A stretch of DNA of 64,000 nucleotides from Acetobacter lovaniensis (GTDB taxonomy: Bacteria; Pseudomonadota; Alphaproteobacteria; Acetobacterales; Acetobacteraceae). This document shows positions 44,714 to 55,106 of this stretch, piece by piece (position 1 is the first letter of the stretch; each line of letters starts with the position of its first letter). A program made the translations under genes and the position numbers. Where the stretch lies: NCBI RefSeq assembly GCF_014207635.1, contig NZ_JACHIE010000001.1:248001-312000 (forward strand), given 5' to 3'. The notes beneath the pieces are model-generated. The model did not search any database and had not been told where the DNA came from. It worked only from the letters and a program-made list of their open reading frames with translations.

Positions 44714-45127
44714 ATGGACACGCGCACACCTATACCCGCTTCCCAGCAGCCTCTTGCCATGTCCTCCCGCCAGAACACATCGGCCTCCGCCGGGCTGCGG
44801 GTGCTGCGTACGGCCATTGGAGCCGCCTGTTATTTCGTTTTCTACTTTGTGCAGCAGATGGCCGAACTGTTTGCCCCTCTTCTGCTCATTGCAGGGGCCG
44901 CATGGGCGGCACTGCCAGCGCTGGTCAAAACCCTGACCCGCACCACCGCATCAGCCGACCCGCAGGCGCATGACGCCATTGCCAGCGTTGCCAACGCCAT
45001 TCCCGAACAGATTGTGCTTGCCGGGCACGAACTGACCGCAAGCGGACTGATCTGCGATGGTCTGGGGCTTATGGCCGTGGCCGCCGCAGGCGCCACGCTG
45101 GCCATGCTGGTCGGCCGCAAGCTTTAA
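44714..45127 (+). CDS. Small membrane protein of unknown function
   Basis: The 137-residue product has a polar N-terminus (MDTRTPIPASQQPLAMSSRQ) and two hydrophobic stretches, AACYFVFYFVQQMAELFAPLLLI near 35-60 and LGLMAVAAAGATLAMLVG near the C-terminus, so it is probably a two-pass inner-membrane protein. I do not recognise a domain. MSSRQ at residue 16 is a second possible start. It faces the kinase genes divergently and ends about 55 bases from the convergent zinc-ribbon gene. Confidence 0.65.
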   Translation: MDTRTPIPASQQPLAMSSRQNTSASAGLRVLRTAIGAACYFVFYFVQQMAELFAPLLLIAGAAWAALPALVKTLTRTTASADPQAHDAIASVANAIPEQIVLAGHELTASGLICDGLGLMAVAAAGATLAMLVGRKL

Positions 45128-45181
45128 GCCTCTTTTTAGCAGCCACCTGCCCCGCACGGCCTGCGGGGTATAAAATGGGTA

Positions 45182-46267
<1,086 letters not shown>

Positions 46268-46533
46268 GAACACTCTCTTAGCAGGGCCTCTCCCTGTTGC
46301 CCCGAACCGGCTGGAACGGCAGGCTGGGCATCAGGACGGAAGATAGACGTAACCCCCTTCCTATCACAGGAAAAGGCAATCCGTGCCAGCCCCCGATCCT
46401 AAAGGCACGGAACACCTTTTTCAATTCAGCACTGAAGGACGCTTCTCAATCGACAGTGCATGGAACTATCCGCTACAGTTGCAGAATGAGTGAACTGCCT
46501 TATTTTTATGCTTTTTTGCCCGGAAAACGGTAA

Positions 46534-47214
46534 ATGATTCGTCTGGACAATGTATCCTGGCGCCGGGGCAAAAAGGAGAGCGGGCCTGTTCTGGCCCACC
46601 TGTCCTTTGCCGTGCCGCAGGGCGGATTCCGCTGGCTGCTTGGGCCTTCCGGGGCGGGCAAGAGCAGCCTGCTCAGCCTGCTGCATCTTGAAAACCTGCC
46701 CACCGACGGGCAGATGACCATTCTGGGCAAAACCGTTGCACAGGACGAAAAACGTGCAGCCCTTGTACGCCTGCGCCACAGAATCGGCATGGTGCATCAG
46801 GACTACCAGCTCATGCCCGACCTGTCCGTGGCCGATAACGTGGCCCTGCCCCTGCGCCTGCAAAACCGCCCCGAGGACGAAATTCAGGACGAGGTTCACG
46901 CCATTCTCAAATGGGTGGGGCTGGGCGAGCGCGTGGATGTCCCCGCCACCCGGCTTTCGGGCGGGGAGCAGCAGCGCACCGCCATTGCGCGCGCCATTAT
47001 CCACCGACCGGGCCTTGTTCTAGCGGACGAGCCGACAAACGCGCTGGAGGAAAGTCAGGCCTGCCGCCTGCTTGACATGTTTGCCGAACTCAGTGCCATG
47101 GGCACCACCGTTATTGTGGCGACCCACAACGAATCTCTGGTGCGCAGGCTTGAGCGGCCTTTTCTGTTTCTTGAACGGGGGCGGCTGGTGGAAGAGGGAG
47201 ATGCACAGGCATGA
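46534..47214 (+). CDS. ftsE: Cell division ATP-binding protein FtsE
   Basis: FtsE is the ATPase of the FtsEX complex, which links the Z ring to periplasmic cell-wall hydrolases. The 226-residue protein has Walker A GPSGAGKS at 37-44, the Q loop MVHQDYQLM, signature LSGGEQQR at 141-148, Walker B LVLADEP at 161-167 and the H loop VATHNE. The ftsX start overlaps the stop (ATGA), so the two are coupled. Confidence 0.93.
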   Translation: MIRLDNVSWRRGKKESGPVLAHLSFAVPQGGFRWLLGPSGAGKSSLLSLLHLENLPTDGQMTILGKTVAQDEKRAALVRLRHRIGMVHQDYQLMPDLSVADNVALPLRLQNRPEDEIQDEVHAILKWVGLGERVDVPATRLSGGEQQRTAIARAIIHRPGLVLADEPTNALEESQACRLLDMFAELSAMGTTVIVATHNESLVRRLERPFLFLERGRLVEEGDAQA

Positions 47215-48158
47215 CACGGCCTTTTTCCGGCCGTAAGGATGGCCTCTCCCTTTCCGAAGCCCTGCCGGATCGCAGCCTGTTCGCGCTGGTGGCCATGATG
47301 GGCTTTCTGGCAGCACTCACCCTGGCCGGGGCCAGTGGTGCGCGGGCACTTTCCGCCCGCTGGTCGGGGGGGGCAGCCCAGTTGCTCACCATTCAGGTGC
47401 CAGATGCAAATGCTCCGCTGGCCGCACAAGGTGGCGGCAGTGCCACCACAACCCGTGTGCAGGCCGTTCTGGCAGACCTTGCCAGCCTGCCAGATGGCAC
47501 GGAAGTACACCAGTTGACCCCTCCCGAACTGGCTCGCCTGCTGGAACCATGGCTGGGAGAAACCGATAGTTCCGCTCTGCCGCTACCTGCAATTATCCGC
47601 GTTAAACTCCCACCAGACGCCAGTGTGCCTGCCACACTGGAGCAGGCACTGAGCACCCATGTTCCCGGCACCATCATGGAGCATAACGCCCGCTGGGGCG
47701 AACGCCTGCGGGCACTGGCCAACAGCCTGCTGGCCTGCGCGGGGCTGGCCCTGCTGAGTGTGGGCGGCATTGCCACCATGATAACCGGCCTTGCCACGCG
47801 CACCGGCCTTGCCTCGCGCAAGGATATCATCAAAACCCTGCATGGGCTTGGAGCCTCGGACAGTTATATTGCCGGTCGCTTTGCATGGCGGACCGCAACC
47901 CTTGGTTTTGGTGGCGGGCTGAGCGGAACCCTTATGGCCTGCCTGCCCCTGCTGCTGCTCCTGCAAATGGCTGCCCCCTTCGCCAGCGTTCCACTGACTA
48001 CCCCCGAACGGCTCCTGCCCCAGAACTGGCAGGCACTGGCAAACACCATCCCGTCTGACATGTTGTGCGCGCTGGCACTTCTCCCCTTTGTCGCGGCATT
48101 CATCTGCTGGTTTACAACTCAGGTCATGGTGCGCCTGTGGCTGCTCCGCCTCCCATAA
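47211..48158 (+). CDS. ftsX: Cell division protein FtsX
   Basis: FtsX is the membrane partner of FtsE. The 315-residue protein has an N-terminal membrane segment (about 22-42), a periplasmic loop, and three C-terminal membrane segments around LRALANSLLACAGLALLSVGG, FGGGLSGTLMACLPLLLLL and LALLPFVAAFICWFTTQ. It overlaps ftsE by four bases and the DUF218 gene by one base, so the three genes form one operon. Confidence 0.92.
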   Translation: MTRPFSGRKDGLSLSEALPDRSLFALVAMMGFLAALTLAGASGARALSARWSGGAAQLLTIQVPDANAPLAAQGGGSATTTRVQAVLADLASLPDGTEVHQLTPPELARLLEPWLGETDSSALPLPAIIRVKLPPDASVPATLEQALSTHVPGTIMEHNARWGERLRALANSLLACAGLALLSVGGIATMITGLATRTGLASRKDIIKTLHGLGASDSYIAGRFAWRTATLGFGGGLSGTLMACLPLLLLLQMAAPFASVPLTTPERLLPQNWQALANTIPSDMLCALALLPFVAAFICWFTTQVMVRLWLLRLP

Positions 48159-48766
48159 TGCGCAACACCATACCCCTGCCCCGCCTGAGCCGGCGGTTCC
48201 TGCCCCTGCTGCGAAAAACCTGCCTGCTGGTGGCCGGATGCTGGCTGGCCGGGTTTGTCTGGTTTGTCCATGATGCACGCCAGCCCCCCGCCCCCACCAT
48301 GCATGCCGATGGTATTGTGGCGCTGACCGGGGGCACAGGGCGGGTGGAAGCATCCCTCCACCTGCTTGCCAGCAACCCCGATGCGCGCCTGCTTATTTCC
48401 GGCGTGGACTTACAGACATCGGTGCGCGCAGTACTGCCCGCCTCCATCCCACCGGATATGGCCGCCCGCATTACACTGGGCTATCAGGCGCGTTCGACCA
48501 TTGGCAACGCAACAGAAACGGCCGCATGGGTTGCGGATCACCACATCAACAGCCTGATTATTGTTACCGCAGGCTACCATATGCGCCGCGCCATGCTTGA
48601 ACTCGGCCGTACATTGCCCGATGTCACCCTGACACCTTACCCCGTCATGCCCCCTGCCATGGACCACCCGTGGCGGGTCTCCACCCTGCGCCTGATGGGC
48701 ATGGAATACATGAAATGGCTTGGCGCGCTGGCGGGCATGAAGCATAACCCGTCCCTTCAGGTCTGA
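48158..48766 (+). CDS. DUF218 (YdcF/SanA-like) membrane-anchored protein
   Basis: The 202-residue protein has one membrane segment (LRKTCLLVAGCWLAGFVWFV, about 18-37) and a DUF218 domain in the periplasm with the family motifs ADGIVALTGGTGRVEASLHLL and ARLLISGVD, then TIGNATETAAWVADHHINSL and TAGYHMRRAMLE. DUF218 proteins are linked to envelope integrity and vancomycin resistance (SanA, ElyC). Its ATG overlaps the ftsX stop, and the link to ftsEX is common in alphaproteobacteria. The 265 bases to the autotransporter gene's end hold nothing I recognise. Confidence 0.88.
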   Translation: MRNTIPLPRLSRRFLPLLRKTCLLVAGCWLAGFVWFVHDARQPPAPTMHADGIVALTGGTGRVEASLHLLASNPDARLLISGVDLQTSVRAVLPASIPPDMAARITLGYQARSTIGNATETAAWVADHHINSLIIVTAGYHMRRAMLELGRTLPDVTLTPYPVMPPAMDHPWRVSTLRLMGMEYMKWLGALAGMKHNPSLQV

Positions 48767-49031
48767 AAAATGCGGCCCTGTCAGCACTTGATCCAGTCAA
48801 CTGCCGCGGGCGATGAAAATAACCGTGGGAGATGACATCGCGGTTTTTCCGTATCTGGCAGCAGCAGTGCGCCTCTCCTTGAGACGCGCCCCAAGACCTG
48901 CAACAGGATGGCGACCAACAGGTCCATCCGGGGCAGGCGAGCGGCGCGTCCTTTATCCGCTTCGGATCAACAGAACGAACGCTGGCACGAAAGAGACCCC
49001 TGTCCTCCATCGCGCCAGCAGCCTCCGACCC

Positions 49032-52000
49032 TCAGAACCGGAAACGCGCCTGTGCCCTTGCCCCGCTATCAACAGACTGGTTCCCGTACTGGCCTGTATA
49101 GGACAGGCCAACATCAATCCTGTCGGTCAGTTTTGCGGTCAGCCCTGCGTCAACCACCGCCGCGTTAACAGACAGCGGCACCCCCGCAATATCCATATCG
49201 CCATAACGGGCCTGCCTGAACATTTCATGCGCGGTTGGTGTGGACAGGCCAAAAGCATGCCGGTACGCGAGCGTTCCATGGGGAACCAGAGCAAGTTTCC
49301 CCACATGGAACAGGGAAGAGGCTTTGATACCGAAGGTTGAAAATGTCACCCCCGTATCCATTCCTCTGCCATGGAGTGCGGCAGCACCTCCCTGTTCGTT
49401 GTATCTGTTGGTCTGCTGATTGACATACGCCAGATTGCCAAAGGGTTCGACCATGCCGTGGCCGATATGGAACTTGTAACCCAGTTCGCCAAACGCCTGC
49501 GCCGTGCCACCAAGGTAGTCGCTGGACAGATGGTCCCCGAAACTCGCAACCGTGACGTTGCGGGTCATGCTCAGCATGTTCCATGTATAGGCAGCACCAA
49601 GCCGCAGATTGAGCCCGCCCCAGTGCGTACCCGCATATCCACCCACAGTCACATTGTTGCTATGGCCCGATGACCCACGGTCACCCCCCACATCAAACAT
49701 GGAACGACCATAGCCAAACAGCCCCCCTACACGCCATGTCTGCGCCACGAGCGTATCCATACCCATGATGAATCCGGCGGTGGAATGATTCATGTTCGCG
49801 GCATTGCCATTGCCGCTGTTATGACCAAGGCTGCCATATGCTTCCCCCCAGATCACGGGCTGGTCAGCCAGACACCCTCCCCCCCTGCGCCCGGTTTTCA
49901 AAGACGCCGTATGCAGGGTTGAGTCCGCAATGCTTCCGTCACAATCCGCCGTATCCAGCCTGTCCAGCGCGGACTGCCTGACAAAAAAACTGTCCTGAAT
50001 AAGAGCCGTGCGGGCCGAGGCATGCACTTCTCCAGACAGGCTATCCAGCGCAGGCCGGACCTGAGCCGCCGTCAGGCCGTCGAGCGCCAGAGCCACGTCA
50101 TGGCCTGCACTCAGCCCGTCCACCCCAACCCCGGCCATGAACTGATTGCGTGTTGTCGCCACCGCAGAATAGCTCAGCGCGTTGCGGGTCAACAGAACAT
50201 CCACGGCATTGGTGGAATAAAGCAGTGCGGGAGAAAGAAAAACATACGGTGTGGTCAGGCCCGAAAACCGCCCGCTGATCCCGCTCCCGGCAGTCAGCAG
50301 GCGATACACCTGCCCCGGCGCCACCTTACCGGACAGAGAGGCGAAGGAAACATCCCCCCCTTCCAGATTGACGGAACCCGTAACCGACACCAGATCGCTG
50401 GCCATGCTGTTCAGGGGCGCGCTCTGGAGAGGCAGGGTGACAGTGCCTATGACCGTCCCTGCCCCGCCATCAGCAATATATTTCGCGCCATTTTCCACCG
50501 TAAGGTTCCCGTTGATGGTCAATGTGCCGATGCTCCCCCCCGCCACGGGAGAAATAATGGAACCTGAAGCAAGCGTAGTCGTGCCGATCGTGCCGTTCCC
50601 CTGAATGGTCCCGCCGCTTAGCGCGTCAACCGTGGCGTTGGGAATTGCGCCCGAAACATTCAGAACGCCATTCTGAACCGAGATGCTTCCCGTGTAGGCG
50701 CCATTACCAGACAGCAGAACGGATGCATCCGTGATGGACATCGCCCCATTCCCGTCCAGTGCGCCACTGAGGGCGGAAACTCCGCTTACAACATTGACCG
50801 TTCCGTTATTGTCCATGTCGGACTCTACGGAATTGTTGCCAGACATGGTGATGGTGCCTGCATTGGTCAGATCACCACCACCCGTGAGCGCCGTATTGGA
50901 CAGATTAAGGGCCGCATTATTGATAATTGTTGAGCCAGAAAGCTGCACACCACCAGTTACGGTAGAAGTACCGTTATTGGTAAATGTTGTATTCTGAATA
51001 ACGCTTCCCGTATTACTGGTGCAGCCCATACCTGTGGAACAGTCACCAATCGTCGTCTGGGCATTAGCGGCCGCCGTCAGTGTCGAGCCAGAAATACTGT
51101 TGCCATACAGGCCCATTGTTCCATAATTTTCTATGGTCATGCCTGAGGTTGTATTGTTCAGCAGTGTTGTGGTGTTTGATGAATCAGATGCAGAACCATT
51201 CGTGATCTTCGTTCCTGTGGCCGATGTCCCGGAAACGACCATCGTCGCGCCATTTGCATTGGTCAAATCTGAATTCTGTATCGTATTATTAACAACGCTC
51301 ACGTTTGAATCGTTATTGTTCAGCGATGTTCCATCAATGTTATTATTGTTCAGTACCATATTGGCGGAACCGTTATTGACTACTATCGCATTGGACAGGA
51401 TATTATTTTCAGCAGTCAGGGTTGCTCCCGTGTTGCCTATTGTTAGCCCTGTCGCCGTATTACCTGTCAGATACAGAATACCTCCGGTCTCGTTCGTCAC
51501 AATCGCATTGTTGGCCGTGTTATCTTCCATAACCATATCGCCGCCATTACTATTGACTATTACGGCGCTATTAGCCAGATTGTTCAAGAAATTCATGCTG
51601 GATGCATCATTATTGACGGATGCACCTTCAGCACTATTCCCGATAAAATTCATGAAACTACCGGATTCATTACTTATATGCGCACTATTCGCTGAATTAT
51701 TCAGAACATACATTCTGGATTCATCGTTGCGCAGCACCACCCCGTCTGCCGTATTTTCATCAAGATATATCACGCCAGCGTTTTCATTGGTAATGTGTAC
51801 ACCGGATACATAATTCTGATACAGAACCACATAGGAATTTTGCGCGGTGTTCTCGATTTCCAACGTCACTGAAGACGGGGTTATGTAATTGCCCGCCAGA
51901 AGGGAAACTTCCGGCGTGGATGATGGCGGGTTGATCGGCATGCTCAGCAACCCGTTCGCACCACTGGCGGACACGGTCTGGCCTACATAATTGTTGCCAA

Positions 52001-52298
52001 CGGTATATGACGATTCAAGGAAAGCCAGACCTCCTGCCGGAATGAAAGCCGTATTTCCTGAAGGATCGGCTCTGACGTACCCATTATCCGACGATGGAAA
52101 ACTCTGTTGGTTATAGAGGTAATTCGCACCCGTATTCGATGCATCTGGTGTTTTATTGCCATAAGCATCTGTCTGGGCCGATGCGGGCATGGCATATCCA
52201 ACAATACCGAACGCACTTCCCAGCAACAATGTTCTGAACCCGTTCACAAAGGGCAAAGACAGTTGCGCAGTCGCTCTGGATAAAATCCAGGTTATCAT
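49032..52298 (-). CDS. Autotransporter with Asn-rich repeat passenger
   Basis: The 1088-residue protein is a type Va autotransporter: a signal peptide (FRTLLLGSAFGIVGYAMPASAQ), a passenger of about 770 residues forming a beta-solenoid, a junction at about 745-815 and a C-terminal beta-barrel of about 270 residues (QPVIWGEAYGSLGHN to the final RFRF). Residues about 157-375 consist of roughly ten 19-20 residue repeats rich in Asn, Ser and Ala (for example LDENTADGVVLRNDESRMY). The start at 52298 has GAGAG seven bases before it; an in-frame ATG 13 codons upstream is the alternative. Base use is AT-rich in the repeat part. Substrate or adhesion role is unknown. Confidence 0.9.
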   Translation of the reverse strand: MITWILSRATAQLSLPFVNGFRTLLLGSAFGIVGYAMPASAQTDAYGNKTPDASNTGANYLYNQQSFPSSDNGYVRADPSGNTAFIPAGGLAFLESSYTVGNNYVGQTVSASGANGLLSMPINPPSSTPEVSLLAGNYITPSSVTLEIENTAQNSYVVLYQNYVSGVHITNENAGVIYLDENTADGVVLRNDESRMYVLNNSANSAHISNESGSFMNFIGNSAEGASVNNDASSMNFLNNLANSAVIVNSNGGDMVMEDNTANNAIVTNETGGILYLTGNTATGLTIGNTGATLTAENNILSNAIVVNNGSANMVLNNNNIDGTSLNNNDSNVSVVNNTIQNSDLTNANGATMVVSGTSATGTKITNGSASDSSNTTTLLNNTTSGMTIENYGTMGLYGNSISGSTLTAAANAQTTIGDCSTGMGCTSNTGSVIQNTTFTNNGTSTVTGGVQLSGSTIINNAALNLSNTALTGGGDLTNAGTITMSGNNSVESDMDNNGTVNVVSGVSALSGALDGNGAMSITDASVLLSGNGAYTGSISVQNGVLNVSGAIPNATVDALSGGTIQGNGTIGTTTLASGSIISPVAGGSIGTLTINGNLTVENGAKYIADGGAGTVIGTVTLPLQSAPLNSMASDLVSVTGSVNLEGGDVSFASLSGKVAPGQVYRLLTAGSGISGRFSGLTTPYVFLSPALLYSTNAVDVLLTRNALSYSAVATTRNQFMAGVGVDGLSAGHDVALALDGLTAAQVRPALDSLSGEVHASARTALIQDSFFVRQSALDRLDTADCDGSIADSTLHTASLKTGRRGGGCLADQPVIWGEAYGSLGHNSGNGNAANMNHSTAGFIMGMDTLVAQTWRVGGLFGYGRSMFDVGGDRGSSGHSNNVTVGGYAGTHWGGLNLRLGAAYTWNMLSMTRNVTVASFGDHLSSDYLGGTAQAFGELGYKFHIGHGMVEPFGNLAYVNQQTNRYNEQGGAAALHGRGMDTGVTFSTFGIKASSLFHVGKLALVPHGTLAYRHAFGLSTPTAHEMFRQARYGDMDIAGVPLSVNAAVVDAGLTAKLTDRIDVGLSYTGQYGNQSVDSGARAQARFRF
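51240..51830 (-). repeat. Asn-rich solenoid repeat region of the autotransporter
   Basis: About ten units of 57-60 bases encode a 19-20 residue pattern N-[ST]-A-x-x-[GA]-x-x-[ILV]-x-N-x-x-[GS]-x-M. Units differ enough at DNA level to be old rather than freshly duplicated. Confidence 0.75.
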
Positions 52299-52359
52299 AT
52301 TAGTACTCTCGCTTTTCTGAAAAAATACGGAATACATACAATCTCAAAAATAATTAAAT

Positions 52360-52388
52360 ATTATATTAATTTACGAAAATACATGAAA
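52360..52388 (-). promoter_or_regulatory. Probable promoter of the autotransporter gene
   Basis: On the minus strand a perfect -10 box TATAAT (52365-52360) is preceded after 16-17 bases by TTTCAT or TTCATG. Transcription would start about 55 bases before the chosen ATG. Confidence 0.5.
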
Positions 52389-53032
52389 TCGCACTTCATT
52401 CAAATTAACGTAAAATACTGATTTTTATAAATACTTTATGTTTTGTTTATTTTTGACAAACACATTGTTCTTCCATTCCATTTCCGCCTGAATATCGGCG
52501 CCAAACATCCAAAAATCAGAGTTTTCACATGATGGACGCACATTTTTACAGGAACAGATTGGAGTTCTGTGTCCGGCTGTTCGGCTTTTATGCGACTGAT
52601 GGTTGACTGAAAGACGCAGTTTGTGGCTGGGCCACACAATATAAGGTCAGTCTGTCACGCACGGTCCGTTTCGAGCATGTGCCCTGTTACCGCAGACGGC
52701 AGGACGAAGACGCTTTGCAGCCTTTGCGTTCAGGCGTGTCTACCGGGTTTCGTCCAGAACATAGGCTCCTGCGACAAGTCCCTCTACGATAATCAATTCC
52801 GTCTGAAATATCGTACGCTTCCAAACCGTATCGCTGAGGGGAATATCGTCTTTGGCCAGTCCGATCATGGCCTTCCAAGGTCTGTTCGAAGACAGTTCCG
52901 GAATACGATCAATCCCTTCAACCGCCTCTGCCTCTGCGGCTCCGCCTTCCTCACAATAGGCGCTCGCTCCTTCGGCTCTGCCTGGCGCGCAGCGCCAGCG
53001 ACGGACCTGCAAACAGTAGCAGCGCACTCATC

Positions 53033-53112
53033 GACTGGCGTGCTCGCGCCACCAGAGACAAAAAAACGCAACGTCATTTCTCGCTGTCATCCATAGCGCG
53101 GCAGCGGCGGAC
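53033..53112 (+). pseudogene. Possible C-terminal remnant of an IS5-type transposase, frameshifted
   Basis: Reading rightward, DWRARATRDK from 53033 and, after a frame change in an A run at 53060-53066, NATSFLAVIHSAAAAD together resemble the DWRRIATRYDK...FLAxIxLAA end of IS5-family DDE transposases. Upstream sequence no longer gives the rest. The resemblance is short, so the call is weak. Confidence 0.28.
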
Positions 53113-53147
53113 CGGGCCATGCACCAATGGGGTCTAATGCAGGAAAC

Positions 53148-54008
53148 TCACACTCCCAGAAGCCCTGCATGATGGCGCAGGTGGTCGGCCACAAAACTCT
53201 GCACAAACCAGTAGGAATGGTCATACCCTTCATGCTCGCGGCAGATCAGGGCCTGACCGGCCTTTTCCGCTGCGGCCACAAGGTGCTGGGGCTGGAGTTC
53301 GCGCTGCAGGAACTGGTCTGCCAGCCCCGTATCCACCAGAATGGGAGCGGGATGGGTATAACCATCTTCCAGCAGGCACACGGCATCATGCGCGCGCCAG
53401 TCAGCAGGGTCTGCCCCCAGATAGGTAGAGAACGCCTTTTTACCCCAAGGCACCACAGAAGGGTGCACAACAGGCGCAAAGGCGGAAATGGACTTCCAGA
53501 ACAGGGGGGCCTGCAAACCATGCACCAGCGCACCATGCCCTCCCATGGAATGCCCCATGATCCCCCGCCTTGCGCCATCCAGCGGCAGGGCGGATTCCAC
53601 CAGCAAAGGCAGTTCCTGCGCTATGTAACTGCCCATCCGGTAATGCTGCGCCCAGGGCTGCCGGGTTGCATCCAGATAAAACCCCGCACCTGTTCCCAGA
53701 TCCCAGTCCGTATCCTCACCCTCTATGCCTGCGCCACGAGGCGAGGTATCCGGCGTGACCAGAGCAACACCCAGCCGGGCGGCTTCGGCCAGTGCGGTCG
53801 CCTTGATAAGAAAAGTCTCCTGCGTGCAGGTCAGCCCGGCCAGAGCGTACACAACCGGCACTTTACCGCCCTGTTCTGCCGCTGGTGGCAAAAACACGCC
53901 AAAGCGCGCGGGCAAGCCCAGCACGCTGGAAGAATGTTCATAAAACATGACGCGCCCGCCATGCGCCCGGTGTTCTTCCAGCAGTGTCAGCCCATTTGCT
54001 TCAGTCAT
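53148..54008 (-). CDS. fghA: S-formylglutathione hydrolase
   Basis: This esterase hydrolyses S-formylglutathione to formate and glutathione, the last step of glutathione-dependent formaldehyde removal. The 286-residue protein has the alpha/beta hydrolase fold with ALAGLTCTQETF, nucleophile S154 in GHSMGGHGAL, D231 in DTGLADQFL and H264 in GYDHSYWF. The start at 54008 has AAGGGG seven bases before it; two upstream in-frame ATGs are less well placed. The partner AdhC-type dehydrogenase gene is not in the window, and the gene is monocistronic. Confidence 0.93.
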   Translation of the reverse strand: MTEANGLTLLEEHRAHGGRVMFYEHSSSVLGLPARFGVFLPPAAEQGGKVPVVYALAGLTCTQETFLIKATALAEAARLGVALVTPDTSPRGAGIEGEDTDWDLGTGAGFYLDATRQPWAQHYRMGSYIAQELPLLVESALPLDGARRGIMGHSMGGHGALVHGLQAPLFWKSISAFAPVVHPSVVPWGKKAFSTYLGADPADWRAHDAVCLLEDGYTHPAPILVDTGLADQFLQRELQPQHLVAAAEKAGQALICREHEGYDHSYWFVQSFVADHLRHHAGLLGV

Positions 54009-54164
54009 ATCCATGCCCCTTTTCATCTGGTCAGCCATTCATGCCCATGCTTACCATTGCCCAGCATGCACAAACCATCATCGCACTGGCAACCCCGCGT
54101 GGTATTGTGTGTTAAAATGACACCGGGCATTCCGCCCTGTGACACAGAAACCGGAGATTGTTGA

Positions 54165-55040
54165 ATGATCGTTGACCAGAAGGTCGGCTTACGCATTATC
54201 ACGCGGGAAATCCTTATGGTCATCCTGCTTATGGCTGCGTGGGATCTGGTTGTTGTCATTCTTTTTCAGATTTTCCATCAGGAATGGATGGAGCAGCCCA
54301 GCCTGCCGGTCTCCCTTATCGGTTCGGCGCTGGCGCTGTTCATGGGTTTTCGCTCCAACAACGCCTATGCGCGCTGGTGGGAGGGGCGCACATTGTGGGG
54401 CGCCATTACCAATAACTGCCGCTCCTTTGGCCGACAGGCGGGCACATTGCTGGGCGACCGGCCCGACCTGATGTACGCCATTGCCGCCTACCCCCACGCC
54501 CTGCGTATGGCGCTTGGCCCGGTTGATGCCAGCGCGGATGTGGAGCGCCTGCTGCCCCCCTCTATGCTCAAGGCCATTGAGCCATACCGCAATAAACCCA
54601 ACGCCATTCTCTACCAGATTGGTCTGGGCGTCAGCGAGGAGGTCACGCGCAAGGGCATAGACGGGGCGGTCCATGGTCAGATTGACCGCATCCTGTCCGA
54701 CATCGCCAATGCACAGGGCGGGCTGGAGCGTATTCGCAACACTCCCCTGCCCATACAGTTTTCGGTTCTGCCCCGTGCGCTGGTGAATATTTTCTGTATT
54801 GTTCTGCCCCTTTCCATGGTGCAGACGCTGGAATGGATTACCCCTCTTGGGTCTTCGCTTGTGGGGTGCCTGTTCCTTATTCTGGACAAAAGTGCAGACG
54901 ACCTGCAAAACCCTTTTTCAGGCACTCCGCATGCGCTGCCCATGGCAACCATGGCCCGTAATATTGAAATTGATGTGGTCCAGCCCACGGGTGACCAGAC
55001 CGCGCCCCCCCTACAGACACAAAATGGCGTCCAGCAATAA
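54165..55040 (+). CDS. Bestrophin-family ion channel
   Basis: The 291-residue membrane protein belongs to the bestrophin/UPF0187 family of anion-type channels. Four membrane segments are visible (near 14-38, 42-60, 205-230 and 235-252), with the family stretch FMGFRSNNAYARWWEGRTLWGAI at about 63-85 and the C-terminal DKSADDLQNPF that follows the last segment. Bacterial members form pentamers with poor ion selectivity knowledge. CCGGAGATTG lies before the ATG. Confidence 0.92.
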   Translation: MIVDQKVGLRIITREILMVILLMAAWDLVVVILFQIFHQEWMEQPSLPVSLIGSALALFMGFRSNNAYARWWEGRTLWGAITNNCRSFGRQAGTLLGDRPDLMYAIAAYPHALRMALGPVDASADVERLLPPSMLKAIEPYRNKPNAILYQIGLGVSEEVTRKGIDGAVHGQIDRILSDIANAQGGLERIRNTPLPIQFSVLPRALVNIFCIVLPLSMVQTLEWITPLGSSLVGCLFLILDKSADDLQNPFSGTPHALPMATMARNIEIDVVQPTGDQTAPPLQTQNGVQQ

Positions 55041-55106
55041 GAGCATTGCCGCCCCTATTCTTTATATTGCAGACAAACAGCGTATTTTATGCTACAGGTT
55101 CCAACC

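Larger units (their letters stand above)
52299..53147. other. AT-rich leader and gene-poor region upstream of the autotransporter
   Basis: This 849-base gap holds the AT-rich autotransporter promoter (to about 52460), about 550 bases with no open frame I can support, and a possible transposase remnant near 53033-53112. A frame of 157 codons at 52623-53096 and several minus-strand ones show no family resemblance and are probably chance or decayed. Confidence 0.6.

Noticed and set aside
48645-49010. 121-codon minus-strand frame between DUF218 and autotransporter genes
   Set aside because: It overlaps the end of the DUF218 gene, is rich in Cys, Arg and Trp as in chance frames, and has no start signal.
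51240-51830. Autotransporter repeats as a recent DNA duplication or recombination hot spot
   Set aside because: The repeats are clear only at protein level; the DNA units are too different for recent duplication.
52623-53096. 157-codon frame as a real gene
   Set aside because: No ribosome site and no recognisable domain; the region reads as decayed or non-coding, with only a weak transposase-like tail in another frame.
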